A DNA stretch of 35,901 nt from UBA11957 sp963603285. Lineage in GTDB: Bacteria > Bacillota > Clostridia > Lachnospirales > Lachnospiraceae. The notes beneath the pieces were generated by a model. The model was not told the origin of the DNA. It ran no database searches and saw nothing but the letters and a program-made list of their open reading frames with translations. Made by a program: the position numbers and the translations under genes. Location of the stretch: the NCBI GenBank assembly GCA_963603285.1, contig CAVCMG010000030.1:1-35901 (forward strand). The letters are read 5' to 3'. Positions 1 to 7,235 of the stretch are shown here, one piece after another (positions within the stretch are counted from its first letter, which is position 1; each line of letters opens with the position of its first letter).

Positions 1-37
1 TACATATATTGTAAAATCCCCTTCATACAAAAACATT

Positions 38-454
38 CTATTTTGAGAATCTCTCAAACTCTTTTCTCACACTATCTCCGGTGCAAGTTCTTCCCATTCT
101 ATTCGCTATATCCTCCCACGATAAATTTTCAAAATATCTAAAGCGGATAATACGTTGCATCCGAACAGGTGCTTTATTTACTTCTTTCTGTGCCAACGTC
201 CGGATTTTATCGGCTTTCTGTTTTCTTTCCAGTAAAACCTTTTCTTCATTCAACAACAGATTATCATCTTTCCAAGTGAAAGCTGTCCCCTCCATGCTGA
301 AATGCTGCTCTTGATACGGAAATTCAGGATTGCTCCCCCGCACACATATATGGGCTGTTTCTTTTTTCTTTTCCCGAAGTCTTCGGATATCCTCCTCAGT
401 CTCCTTTGCAAGCTCTACAGCGTCCACATAGTCCTTCAGAATCTTTCTATCCAA
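38..454 (-). CDS. Phage sigma-70 region 4-like transcriptional regulator (RinA/ArpU-like)
   Basis: About 138 residues. The N-terminal half is charged and probably coiled-coil (EDIRRLREKKKE). The C-terminus reads RIIRFRYFENLSWEDIANRM followed by GRTCTGDSVRKEFERF, the layout of a sigma-70 region 4 helix-turn-helix. Small proteins of this type often sit at the end of the early region of Firmicute phages and switch on late genes; its position as the last early gene seen here fits that role. An upstream ATG at 475 lacks a ribosome binding site. A TTG at 454 follows AAGGAGGGG with good spacing, so I prefer the TTG. The assignment rests on motif and position; the promoter it would act on lies outside the window. 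Confidence 0.6.
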   Translation of the reverse strand: MDRKILKDYVDAVELAKETEEDIRRLREKKKETAHICVRGSNPEFPYQEQHFSMEGTAFTWKDDNLLLNEEKVLLERKQKADKIRTLAQKEVNKAPVRMQRIIRFRYFENLSWEDIANRMGRTCTGDSVRKEFERFSK

Positions 455-483
455 TGTTATCCCCTCCTTCCCCATTAAAGCAC

Positions 484-642
484 TTATGCTCTCAGCAGCT
501 CTTTCACTGCTTCATCATCCAGCAGCCCCATCATTCCCAGCCATACCAGAAAATGCCCGGGATTGCTGCTGTCTACCTGCTTTTCTTTGCAGTATTCCAG
601 ATACCGATCCTTCACCTTGCACCGGTCGTCAAACGTCAGCAT
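484..642 (-). CDS. Small hypothetical phage protein (52 aa)
   Basis: A short reading frame starting MLTFDDRCKVKDRYLEYCKE and ending DDEAVKELLRA. AAGGAGG lies 6 bases before the chosen ATG at 642; an in-frame ATG at 648 abuts that site and is less likely. The protein looks soluble and helical, and I do not recognise the family. It overlaps the end of the upstream gene by about 14 bases, the tight packing seen across this leftward early operon, which supports its being real despite its size. Confidence 0.5.
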   Translation of the reverse strand: MLTFDDRCKVKDRYLEYCKEKQVDSSNPGHFLVWLGMMGLLDDEAVKELLRA

Positions 643-841
643 CTTCATCCTCCTTGTTGATTACCCAATCGGCTGGTACAACCTGATTGTACAGAAAGCA
701 GCAACTGTTTTTTTCATCGTACAGTCTGCATGATGCCATTGCTTCCGAAGAACACTCAATATGCTTATTACAGTACCCTTTGATGTATTGTATAGCCTCC
801 TCGATGCAGGTGATTTCTTCTACTCCCTCTACTGTAATCAT
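629..841 (-). CDS. Hypothetical phage protein (70 aa)
   Basis: Unrecognised 70-residue acidic protein, beginning MITVEGVEEITCIEEAIQYI. It has six cysteines (in ITCIEE, GYCNKH, IECSSE, ASCRLY and SCCFLY), unusual for so small a cytoplasmic protein and compatible with metal binding, although there is no clean CxxC pair. GGAGGAAGAAGT precedes the ATG. The start overlaps the stop of the upstream gene by 4 bases, which argues for translational coupling. No function can be given. Confidence 0.55.
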   Translation of the reverse strand: MITVEGVEEITCIEEAIQYIKGYCNKHIECSSEAMASCRLYDEKNSCCFLYNQVVPADWVINKEDEDADV

Positions 842-1062
842 ACTTCTTCCTCCATATAACGCTCTGGAAGCGGCATCCAGGCATTGACAATCAAACCCAC
901 GGATTTGTATGTATACTCCTCATCTCCTGGATAAAACGAACCGCCCTCTTTATCAGCCTCATACCGTCCTATATCTGGCAATGTAAAATTGCTGAATGAC
1001 ACCAGAACATAATCGTCTGGTATCGGCTGCTCATCTTCTATAGGTATCCACTTTTTTTCCAT
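838..1062 (-). CDS. DUF551-type phage protein
   Basis: A 74-residue protein with the hallmarks of the DUF551 family common in phages: an N-terminal W-x-P-x-x-E-x-x-P segment (KKWIPIEDEQPIPDDYVLVS), a central glycine/tyrosine-rich part, and a closing V-x-A-W-M-P-L-P motif. The family is widespread in temperate phage early regions and its biochemical role is unknown. The ATG overlaps the stop codon of the preceding gene (TAATG), so the two are probably translationally coupled. Confidence 0.7.
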   Translation of the reverse strand: MEKKWIPIEDEQPIPDDYVLVSFSNFTLPDIGRYEADKEGGSFYPGDEEYTYKSVGLIVNAWMPLPERYMEEEV

Positions 1063-1484
1063 TACGCTTCACCTCCTACAACACAGATTCCCGTCTCTTC
1101 CTCACACATCTGCATAATGCTTCTGCCATCATCAGCCTGTGCCTGTATGAATTTCTGCCACATGTAATTCAGCACCACATTTAGCCTTTTCTCCCCGAAG
1201 TGATGCCGATCATGGAGTATTACCAGACACGCTGCCATCATCAGGTGCACATCATTCACTGCATCCCGGAAGTTTCTGAGCGTCTGCACCGTAATATCCA
1301 CTTTCGGATCGCCCTCTGATTCTTTGAACTCTGAACTATCTTCAATGTCCAATCCGATACTCTTTGCTGCATCCAGTAGCTTATGCTCATCCTCTTTCGT
1401 GTAACTGCCCCACTTCTCTGTAGCTTCACCGATCACCCTTCCGGATCTCACGCCAGACCATCCGTACAGCTCATGCATTGACAT
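1062..1484 (-). CDS. Hypothetical phage protein (140 aa)
   Basis: Unrecognised 140-residue soluble protein. The N-terminal third is polar. The middle (LRNFRDAVNDVHLMMAACLV) is amphipathic, followed by a helical C-terminal part with MWQKFIQAQADDGRSIMQM. No signal peptide or membrane segment is evident. The start is uncertain: neither ATG at 1484 nor the one two codons later has a convincing ribosome binding site. It stops within GGAGGTGAAGCGTAATGG, so its 3' end carries the ribosome binding site for the next gene. Confidence 0.58.
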   Translation of the reverse strand: MSMHELYGWSGVRSGRVIGEATEKWGSYTKEDEHKLLDAAKSIGLDIEDSSEFKESEGDPKVDITVQTLRNFRDAVNDVHLMMAACLVILHDRHHFGEKRLNVVLNYMWQKFIQAQADDGRSIMQMCEEETGICVVGGEA

Positions 1485-1539
1485 GCAAAACGCTGCAGCT
1501 TCTTACTGGGCTTTGATATCGCCATGTATCCTACTCTTC

Positions 1540-1818
1540 TCATTCCGCACCTCTGATCTCACACAATCTCATCTTCACCAACTCTGGATATGTGTATGTA
1601 TACTTAACGCCCTTACTGTCCCGGAACAGAACGTAAAACGGATATGCAGCAACTACACGGATCGTCCTCTGCATCGTACATTTTTCATGATCCACGCTCT
1701 CGTACCGGATATTGATCTTGAATTTCATTCCCGGCTGGAATTGCCGCTGAAGCTCCGGCAGATCTGTCGTGTACAGCCGGGGGATTGTTGCTGTTATTGG
1801 TCTTCCCACTACGTTCAT
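1540..1818 (-). CDS. Hypothetical phage protein (92 aa)
   Basis: Unrecognised basic 92-residue protein that reads as mostly beta-strand: alternating hydrophobic stretches such as GMKFKINIRYESV and TIRVVAAYPFYVLFRDSKG, ending in YTYPELVKMRLCEIRG. It resembles the small beta-barrel proteins frequent in clostridial phage early operons, but I cannot name a family. The ATG directly abuts AGGGAGGGG, so a GTG three codons in may be the real start. The flanking genes on both sides face the same way. Confidence 0.58.
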   Translation of the reverse strand: MNVVGRPITATIPRLYTTDLPELQRQFQPGMKFKINIRYESVDHEKCTMQRTIRVVAAYPFYVLFRDSKGVKYTYTYPELVKMRLCEIRGAE

Positions 1819-1825
1819 CCCCTCC

Positions 1826-2011
1826 CTAAAAGCAAACAGCCATTGCCGCTACGGCAATGCAAAATACAATCAAGATTGCACAGAGGGCTGAGAATCCTTT
1901 CCGCTTCGTCTTTTCCTTTCGGGCTTCATACCACACCTGACCTGTGCCAAAAGCCAATACTGCAGCGATCAGAATAACGATTTCTTTCACGATAAACTCA
2001 ACGATATGCAT
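1826..2011 (-). CDS. Small membrane protein, two transmembrane segments (61 aa)
   Basis: A 61-residue protein with two hydrophobic spans: residues about 7-26 (VKEIVILIAAVLAFGTGQVW) and about 42-61 (ALCAILIVFCIAVAAMAVCF), joined by a very basic loop (YEARKEKTKRKG). That makes a hairpin with the loop probably in the cytoplasm. GGAGGAGAAAAGT precedes the ATG. Holins have this topology, but a place in the early replication block, away from any endolysin, makes that only one possibility; a membrane anchor or superinfection-exclusion role would fit equally. Confidence 0.6.
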   Translation of the reverse strand: MHIVEFIVKEIVILIAAVLAFGTGQVWYEARKEKTKRKGFSALCAILIVFCIAVAAMAVCF

Positions 2012-2031
2012 ACTTTTCTCCTCCTCCCGGC

Positions 2032-2829
2032 TTACCCGCCGGATCTATCTGTCTGTGCAGACAGCAGCTGCCCCTCAAGGCTCTGGTAATCATAACTGCG
2101 CTGATCGAAGTTGTTAAACCGGCTCTTTGCCGCCGTCTGCTTTTTCGGCGCTGCACGTTGTTTGTCCGGCTGATCGTCATAGTTGCCGTCAAGCACCTTG
2201 GCCATATTGGCATCCTGTATCAGCCAGTCAAAGCTCACCCACTCCTTGCCTCGCAGAAAAGAAGACTGATCAGCCTTTGTAAACAGCAGCTGTAGTTCAT
2301 CCAGTGTATGCATCTGTAAGCTGCTCATGATCTTCTTGCACCGGTCATCAGACAGCGTACGGACAGACGGATAATGCGGACACAGGGAGTTATACAGGTC
2401 GATCACCGCCGTGCAGCTCTCTTTTTCTTTTTTCTCTGCTGCAGCAGAATCTATTTCTGTATCATTTTCTGTTTCTTTTTCTGCTTCTTTTGCTTCTTTT
2501 GCTACTGTTTGCTTGCTTTTGCCAGCATTTGCTTCTTTTGCTACTGTTTGCTTTTGCTTCAAAGCGGCAGCTCTCTTTGCTCCGCCTGCTGCACCTGCTT
2601 CTGCACGTTTCCTACATGTTTCCTGATATTTATTGTAATCCTGGTCCATCTGCTGGCTTATCAACGTAAAGATTGCATCAGTAACTTCGTCCAATTCCGG
2701 CAATTCCTCTCCATCATCATAAGCAAACATTGCCATAATTGTAGCTTTCACTCTTTCTGGGCTTAACTTTGCAAAAACAGGTTTCAATTCTTTACGCAGA
2801 ATAATCCCCTTCATTGAGACTTCTTTCAC
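2032..2829 (-). CDS. DUF6291-type phage replication/initiation protein
   Basis: 265 residues. The N-terminus (about 8-85) has the DUF6291 layout: a segment with LSPERVKATIMAMFAYDDGE, then LPELD and a Q-M-D-Q-D-Y-N-K-Y stretch before CRKRAEAGAAGGAKRA. A low-complexity linker (about 90-130) contains two copies of KQTVAKEA and many K/E residues. The C-terminal part resembles the helical replisome-organiser end of phage DnaD-like proteins (VIDLYNSLCPHYPSV, KADQSSFLRGKEWVSFDWLI). The likely role is recruiting host helicase at the phage origin, inferred from this layout and the SSB nearby. It starts at GTG, about 9 bases after AAAGGAG. Confidence 0.65.
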   Translation of the reverse strand: MKEVSMKGIILRKELKPVFAKLSPERVKATIMAMFAYDDGEELPELDEVTDAIFTLISQQMDQDYNKYQETCRKRAEAGAAGGAKRAAALKQKQTVAKEANAGKSKQTVAKEAKEAEKETENDTEIDSAAAEKKEKESCTAVIDLYNSLCPHYPSVRTLSDDRCKKIMSSLQMHTLDELQLLFTKADQSSFLRGKEWVSFDWLIQDANMAKVLDGNYDDQPDKQRAAPKKQTAAKSRFNNFDQRSYDYQSLEGQLLSAQTDRSGG

Positions 2830-2846
2830 CGTTACTGCTCTCCTTT

Positions 2847-3353
2847 TTATTTAATCTGCAGATGTGTCCCACGCTCTTTGTAATGGGCAAACTTTGCTAC
2901 CAGTTCATTGTTCTCATCCAGTGCTTTCCGCACGGCATCCGTATTGACCACCGGATCACGGGCGATCAGATACTCTATCGGGATCTCCTCCACCGGCTTA
3001 TCGATCGCCAGCGGGATCTTGCCGCCGTTATTGCGCACAGAGAATGAAAACAGATCTGTCCGGAACTTCGTCTTGCCAGTAGCCTCCATGCTTTTTTTCA
3101 AAGCTTCTTTCAGCTTCGCTGCACGATCATCCAGCGCTTTCGCTGCCTGTGTGAGCCGTTCGGCCTCTTTCTTTCTGTTGTCTGCATCATAGACCAGCTG
3201 CTGGATCAGCTTCGCGTACCCGTCTGCCTTGTCCTCGATCTCCATACCAATACCTTCCATGGTATCCAGCACGGTCTGTGTATCTACCTCATCGTCATAG
3301 AGCATAGCCATGACTTCCTGCATCTCATTTGTAAGTTCGTATAAACTGCTCAT
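2847..3353 (-). CDS. Siphovirus Gp157 family protein
   Basis: 168 residues, matching the Gp157 family in length and plan. An N-terminal helix with SLYELTNEMQEVMAML is followed by acidic residues, then a coiled-coil region (about 45-95; RKKEAERLTQAAKALDDRAA and KLKEALKKSMEATG). The C-terminal beta segment begins FSFSVRNNGGKIPLAI and ends with the IPIEYLI / VVNTDAVRKAL pattern. Gp157 has been linked to phage resistance in Streptococcus, though its mechanism is unclear. AGGAGGACAAAG precedes the ATG. Neighbours are replication proteins, the usual setting for the family. Confidence 0.82.
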   Translation of the reverse strand: MSSLYELTNEMQEVMAMLYDDEVDTQTVLDTMEGIGMEIEDKADGYAKLIQQLVYDADNRKKEAERLTQAAKALDDRAAKLKEALKKSMEATGKTKFRTDLFSFSVRNNGGKIPLAIDKPVEEIPIEYLIARDPVVNTDAVRKALDENNELVAKFAHYKERGTHLQIK

Positions 3354-3363
3354 CTTTGTCCTC

Positions 3364-3747
3364 CTATATTTCTCTGATCTGGATGCTGTGCACCTGCAGC
3401 ATCAGCTTTCTTTTTATGATGTATTCCGGTGTCCGAAAGCCCTTGGTATCTTCCACGACAAGCCCCTGCTCTTCGTCGTAATATACGAAATCAGCTATGT
3501 AAGCACATTCCTTTTCCAGAAGCTTCCCGGGCTTCTCCTTCCCTTTACGTGGCCCTTTCGCATATACTCCCGGTGATGCACCGCGCTGTTCTGGAATCAG
3601 AATGTACTTCACCTGCCGCCGCAGCCCCGAAATATGACCAGCACTCTGCAAAAGCTGCAGCTCCTTGTACCGGTTCATTTCCTTTTTGCTGTCGAAGATG
3701 ATTCCCTCGTATTCAACCTTGTGGTTTCTGTACTTAGTACCGGCCAT
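3364..3747 (-). CDS. DUF1064 phage protein, endonuclease-like
   Basis: 127 residues with the DUF1064 signature. It opens with KYRNHKVEYEGIIFDSKKEM and continues with RYKELQLLQSAGHI and RRQVKYILIP. A C-terminal core follows with YIADFVYYDEEQGLVVEDTKG and later YIIKRKLML. The E...D-x-V...V-E-D-x-K spacing is that of PD-(D/E)xK nucleases, with the VVEDTKG strand supplying the E/D and K. Relatives have been proposed to be Holliday-junction or MutH/VSR-like nucleases; activity here is inferred. The start overlaps the previous gene by 14 bases. Confidence 0.75.
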   Translation of the reverse strand: MAGTKYRNHKVEYEGIIFDSKKEMNRYKELQLLQSAGHISGLRRQVKYILIPEQRGASPGVYAKGPRKGKEKPGKLLEKECAYIADFVYYDEEQGLVVEDTKGFRTPEYIIKRKLMLQVHSIQIREI

Positions 3748-3964
3748 TCCAGTCCCTCCGGATCCGCTGTGCCGGTTGTTGTCTCGGTTTGCGTTCTACC
3801 TCGGCAAGATACCGATCCAGCTTATGTACATCCACGTACAGCAGCTTACCGATCTTCCGACATGGGATATGATGTCTTCTGATTACACCCTTGATTGCTC
3901 TCTCTGTCTCGTTTCTTGCCTCTGCCACGCTACGCACCGGCCTGTAGTCATTCATGTTATTCAT
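3734..3964 (-). CDS. Small helix-turn-helix/excisionase-like protein
   Basis: 76 residues and strongly basic. The central segment GVIRRHHIPCRKIGKLLYVD followed by VHKLDRYL looks like a winged helix-turn-helix of the excisionase/MerR type: a recognition turn, a wing giving the LLYVD strand, then a closing helix. The tail is Arg/Gln-rich. AGGAGGTACGT precedes the ATG. It could be an excisionase or a DNA-binding accessory to replication. Its distance from the integrase (about 10 kb) makes the second somewhat more likely. Confidence 0.5.
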   Translation of the reverse strand: MNNMNDYRPVRSVAEARNETERAIKGVIRRHHIPCRKIGKLLYVDVHKLDRYLAEVERKPRQQPAQRIRRDWNGRY

Positions 3965-3973
3965 ACGTACCTC

Positions 3974-4420
3974 CTAGTCAAATGGCAGCGCTTCATCGAT
4001 ATCATCCGGGATATTCATAAAGCCCTCCGGATCCGTCGGCATACTCTTTCCGGAAGTGCCGCCCTGTGTGCTCTGACTGCTCTGGTTTCCCGCAGCGGAA
4101 GCTTTACTCTCTGCAAAATCATGTTCTTCCACGACCACATCCGTGGTATATACTTTCTGACCCTCCCGGTTGGTAAAGCTGCCGGTCATGATCCGGCCGG
4201 CAACCACGATCTTCGTGCCCTGGTGCAGATATTTCTCCACAAATTCCGCATTTCTTCCAAAAGCCACACAGCTGATAAAGTCCGCTGTCTGCGAATCGCC
4301 CTCTTTCTTATAGTGCCGGTCTACCGCCAGCGTGTACCGGGCATAGGCCGTTGTACTGTCCTGGCTGTATTTCACTATGGGATCCCTGGTTAATCGTCCC
4401 ATCAAAATAACTTTGTTCAT
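3974..4420 (-). CDS. ssb: Single-stranded DNA-binding protein
   Basis: 148 residues with a complete SSB plan. The OB fold starts MNKVILMGRLTRDPIVKYSQ and includes ARYTLAVDR, DFISCVAFGRNAEFVEKYL and GTKIVVAGRIMTGSF. A Ser/Gln/Gly-rich disordered linker (about 107-128) leads to the acidic tip DDIDEALPFD, which in SSB proteins docks repair and replication partners. It should coat single strands during phage replication and work with the Rad52-like annealing protein encoded upstream. It is a prophage copy; the host ssb should lie elsewhere. GAAAGGATAAC precedes the ATG. Confidence 0.95.
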   Translation of the reverse strand: MNKVILMGRLTRDPIVKYSQDSTTAYARYTLAVDRHYKKEGDSQTADFISCVAFGRNAEFVEKYLHQGTKIVVAGRIMTGSFTNREGQKVYTTDVVVEEHDFAESKASAAGNQSSQSTQGGTSGKSMPTDPEGFMNIPDDIDEALPFD

Positions 4421-4466
4421 GTTATCCTTTCTTGCCGGTCTGACCGCCTACCGGCAGGGGTAAAGC

Positions 4467-5222
4467 TTATGAGATCACTGTGATATTATCCAGACCATCC
4501 AGCTCGAATTTCAGATACTCCTTGATATTGCGCATAGCCTCATTAACCCATGCCCCACCATCAGCCTCAAAGATTGCACAGGATACACCGTCGTACTTAT
4601 CCTGCTTCATACGGAAAATGAACTGACTTTCCGGCTGTGTAACCTCTATAAAGGTTCTGTACGGTCTGAGATGAACAGGATTCGGTACCAGCGCATCACT
4701 CTTGGATGCAAGGCCAGTCTTGATCGTAGCTTTCTGTGTTACGCCATCATCACCATATGTCTGTACAGTCCCATCTTCCACAGTTCCTGCAAATTTAAGC
4801 AGCAGATCCTTGTCCTCACCCGGAATAAACTTGGACTGCAGCGCAATAATGAATTTTTCTTTGTCCATAAAGCTTCCAAAATCGAACCGTGGTACATTCG
4901 CATTAATAACAGCCACTAATTCCCTTTCCCTGTTCGGATTCAGCTGGGAATAGTATCTTACTTCTGTGGGGCTCACCACATGCACCATCATCTTTCCGCG
5001 AACCGTATCGATACCAGCTTTCAGATATTCAACCAGACTTGTCAACGTACTCATTCTGATTACATCATCATGCGATACCAGCGGGATGTTCGATTTTGGC
5101 ATCAGCTGCCGCATCGTCTTATCCACAAAAGTAACTGTTTCTCCATGGTTACCAATCATATCGATTGTGTTGGGCACTGCCATATTCACCAGATATTCCA
5201 TTGCATCTTTTAAATTATCCAT
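4467..5222 (-). CDS. Conserved phage early protein, possibly DUF2303-like
   Basis: 251 residues. The sequence shows DVIRMSTLTSLVEYLKAGID, MMVHVVSPTEVRYYSQLNPN, then an aromatic and acidic stretch (FDFGSFMDKEKFIIALQSKF), and a second half rich in predicted strands ending ISEYL-type helices and LDNITVIS. The order (short helix, strand pair, helix preceding FIIAL) recalls DUF2303 proteins that accompany phage recombination genes, but I cannot confirm membership. Its place between SSB and the HNH/annealing genes suggests a part in recombination. AAAGGAGAATACA precedes the ATG. Confidence 0.58.
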   Translation of the reverse strand: MDNLKDAMEYLVNMAVPNTIDMIGNHGETVTFVDKTMRQLMPKSNIPLVSHDDVIRMSTLTSLVEYLKAGIDTVRGKMMVHVVSPTEVRYYSQLNPNRERELVAVINANVPRFDFGSFMDKEKFIIALQSKFIPGEDKDLLLKFAGTVEDGTVQTYGDDGVTQKATIKTGLASKSDALVPNPVHLRPYRTFIEVTQPESQFIFRMKQDKYDGVSCAIFEADGGAWVNEAMRNIKEYLKFELDGLDNITVIS

Positions 5223-5237
5223 TGTATTCTCCTTTTC

Positions 5238-5672
5238 TTACTGTGCTTTTCTGCTACGGAAATCCACTACAGGGTTTGTTCCATGGATCTCCCCGGTCTC
5301 TGTATCAACAGTCTTGCCATCGACCACCGTAACCGGCGATTCTTTCTCTGTTTCCAGATCTGCAAAGCTCATCTGTCCTTTGATCTGCTTTCCGTACTCC
5401 TCGGCGTATACTTCACCGGTACGAAGATCTTTACCGATAGAGAATGACGTCTTCATTCCTGCCTGCGGTGCCAGCTTCTCGGTCACATCCACAGTACAGC
5501 TCACATCATCCCGGGCTTCATTCTGATCAAACGAAAGCTTGATTGTGATCCCTCTTTTGACCTTATACGGTGTATTCGGATCCTGCAGGTTCTTGACCAC
5601 ATTTTCAAATGCCTGTGCAAATTTCTCCTGCAGCATACCTCCCACCAGATCTTTCAATTCCACGTTGTTCAT
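5238..5672 (-). CDS. Conserved phage early protein (144 aa)
   Basis: 144 residues from the ATG at 5672, which follows GAAAGGAGAACAT; an in-frame upstream ATG at 5705 has no such site. The sequence contains ELKDLVGGMLQEKFAQAFEN, GITIKLSFDQNEARDDVSCT and a final VDFRSRKAQ. It reads as an alpha/beta protein with a beta-rich middle and no membrane segment. Similar proteins next to SSB and annealing genes are common in clostridial phages and are annotated only as hypothetical. No function can be assigned. Confidence 0.58.
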   Translation of the reverse strand: MNNVELKDLVGGMLQEKFAQAFENVVKNLQDPNTPYKVKRGITIKLSFDQNEARDDVSCTVDVTEKLAPQAGMKTSFSIGKDLRTGEVYAEEYGKQIKGQMSFADLETEKESPVTVVDGKTVDTETGEIHGTNPVVDFRSRKAQ

Positions 5673-5685
5673 ATGTTCTCCTTTC

Positions 5686-5970
5686 TCACAGGTAATTCCT
5701 GCCAAATATCTTTACAAAATCCAGATCCGGATACCGCAGCTGGAAGCAGGACTGTGCATATGCTTTTAATGCATTGGCTCTCTCAGCGTTTTTATGTACG
5801 GCATCCTTGCTGATCCGGTGACAGTACGGGCAGATGTATACTTTCAGTCCATACTGTTCTGACAGCTTTCTGTTCGCTGTCCCGCCCATCACATGATGTT
5901 CTTCCAAAGGCATCGACCTAAGGCATATCAGACAATGGCTGCGGTCATTCTGCATTATCGACTCTGCCAT
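5686..5970 (-). CDS. HNH-type zinc-binding phage protein
   Basis: 94 residues. It has a CLICL pair near residue 18, EEHHVMGG about ten residues later, and YICPYCHRISKDAVHKN. That gives Cys-x2-Cys ... His-His ... Cys-x2-Cys-His, the metal-binding outline of small HNH nucleases in phage early and packaging regions. The basic, helical C-terminus (RANALKAYAQSCFQLRYPDL) fits DNA binding. It overlaps the upstream gene by 16 bases. A recombination-related role beside the annealing protein is an inference. Confidence 0.6.
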   Translation of the reverse strand: MAESIMQNDRSHCLICLRSMPLEEHHVMGGTANRKLSEQYGLKVYICPYCHRISKDAVHKNAERANALKAYAQSCFQLRYPDLDFVKIFGRNYL

Positions 5971-6518
5971 GCACTCACCATCCTTTCTATCTCATCCGGG
6001 GTCATTGTCTCGATACCCAGCTCTTTGGCTTCTGACACTGTGCCCTCTATCAGCTGAGACATTTCCTCACTGTTATATGTGTGCGATCCCCGCAGCATCT
6101 TGTATGTCCGGTATTCCACGCCATCCAGTCCCATACGCACCTGTGGTGTTGGGGACAGATGATAGCTTTCCGATTCATCCACCTGCTTCATTGCCTCGTC
6201 AGATTCCCGGATGTACAGATACACGATCTTGTCCTCGATGTACTCGATCTGACCGTAGCGGCGCAACATCATGTTGTGGCAAAACGGTTTTGATATATGC
6301 AGCTTCTCTGCAATCTGGGTAAGTAACTGCCAGTAATAGGCATTGGCATCCAGAGATCTGTGTTTTCGAAAACGCTTCACCTCTACAGATACCGGATTAC
6401 CATCTGCCTGCAGCTTCTGCAGGTCTTCCCCCGGCGGGGCATCCAGAACCACCGGCATAATCACTCTGCCAGTGGTCCATTCAGCCTGGAAGGGGGCTAT
6501 GATGCCTTTAAGCTTCAT
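5955..6518 (-). CDS. NinB-like phage recombination protein
   Basis: 187 residues. The central motif RKHRSLDANAYYWQLLTQIA followed by EKLHISKPFCHNMMLRRYGQ matches the K/R-R-S-x-x-A-N-x-x-Y core of phage NinB-like proteins, with a surrounding long helix. Lambda NinB (Orf) loads strand-exchange or annealing proteins onto SSB-coated DNA; SSB and a Rad52-like protein in the same operon make that role plausible. The resemblance outside the core motif is weak. Its ATG overlaps the end of the upstream gene (6508-6518). Confidence 0.5.
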   Translation of the reverse strand: MKLKGIIAPFQAEWTTGRVIMPVVLDAPPGEDLQKLQADGNPVSVEVKRFRKHRSLDANAYYWQLLTQIAEKLHISKPFCHNMMLRRYGQIEYIEDKIVYLYIRESDEAMKQVDESESYHLSPTPQVRMGLDGVEYRTYKMLRGSHTYNSEEMSQLIEGTVSEAKELGIETMTPDEIERMVSAWQSR

Positions 6519-7224
6519 CTGTGCGCTCCTGTGTATCGTTTTCTTCTGAGAAGTGATACTCCATCAGATCGGCGATCATCAGATATTCCTTGGCAATCTT
6601 GCCGTCTCTCGTATCTTTCACCTGTTTTCTAAACTCCGGGATCGTACCGTAGAAGCAACCACATTTCACACGCACTTTTCCATCTTTACAGCGGAAGAAC
6701 GTAGTATGACGGCATTCTGTCCCAAAACCTTTGACACCGGCATAGTCGGTGTTACCGGACACCCGTGCGTTACCGGACACCTGTGCGTCACCGGACACCT
6801 GTGCGTCACCGTACACCCATGCGTCACCGTACACCCATGCGTTACCGGACACCTGTGCGTCACCGTACACCCGTGCGTTACCGGACACCCGTGCGTTACC
6901 GGACACCCATGCGTCACCGTACACCCGTGCGTCACCGTACACCTGTGCGTCACCGGACACCTGTGCGTTACCGGACACCCATGCGTCACCGTACACCCGT
7001 GCGTCACCGTACACCTGTGCGTCACCGGACACCTGTGCGTCACCGTACACCCGTGCGTCACCGTACACCCATGCGTCACCGTCATGATCCAGATTTTCCT
7101 CTTTTTCGACGTAGCCGCCCAGCTCGCCAGCTTCTACATTTCCAAAAGCTACCGTTGCTCTGATACGAAACAGCTTCATACCGAAAACTGTAATAAACTC
7201 TGTTGTCAATTCAAACTTCTTCAT
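6508..7224 (-). CDS. Hexapeptide-repeat left-handed beta-helix phage protein
   Basis: 238 residues. The N-terminal domain (1-50) has FGNVEAGELGGYVEKEENLD, the usual lead-in to phage polymer-forming proteins. Residues about 51-158 are 18 uninterrupted hexads of the form A-(W/R/Q)-V-(Y/S)-G-(D/N), as in left-handed parallel beta-helices. The C-terminal domain (about 160-238) has GFGTECRHTTFFRCKDGKVR and KCGCFYGTIPEFRKQ. Proteins with this plan are widespread in phages; the function is not established, but trimeric scaffold or surface interaction roles have been suggested for beta-helices in general. GGGAGGATGGC precedes the ATG. The repeat count is probably variable between strains. Confidence 0.82.
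   Translation of the reverse strand: MKKFELTTEFITVFGMKLFRIRATVAFGNVEAGELGGYVEKEENLDHDGDAWVYGDARVYGDAQVSGDAQVYGDARVYGDAWVSGNAQVSGDAQVYGDARVYGDAWVSGNARVSGNARVYGDAQVSGNAWVYGDAWVYGDAQVSGDAQVSGNARVSGNTDYAGVKGFGTECRHTTFFRCKDGKVRVKCGCFYGTIPEFRKQVKDTRDGKIAKEYLMIADLMEYHFSEENDTQERTDEA
6752..7075. repeat. 18 tandem copies of an 18-bp repeat
   Basis: Exactly 18 head-to-tail 18-bp units on the plus strand, each of the form T(T/C)ACCG(G/T)ACACC(C/T)(G/A)TGCG, with variation at only a few positions. They encode the hexads of the beta-helix protein on the minus strand. Because the unit is a multiple of three and lacks stop triplets, several other frames, including plus-strand ones, are also open through the array; these are shadows. 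Near-identical units invite slippage or unequal recombination. Confidence 0.97.
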
Positions 7225-7235
7225 GCCATCCTCCC

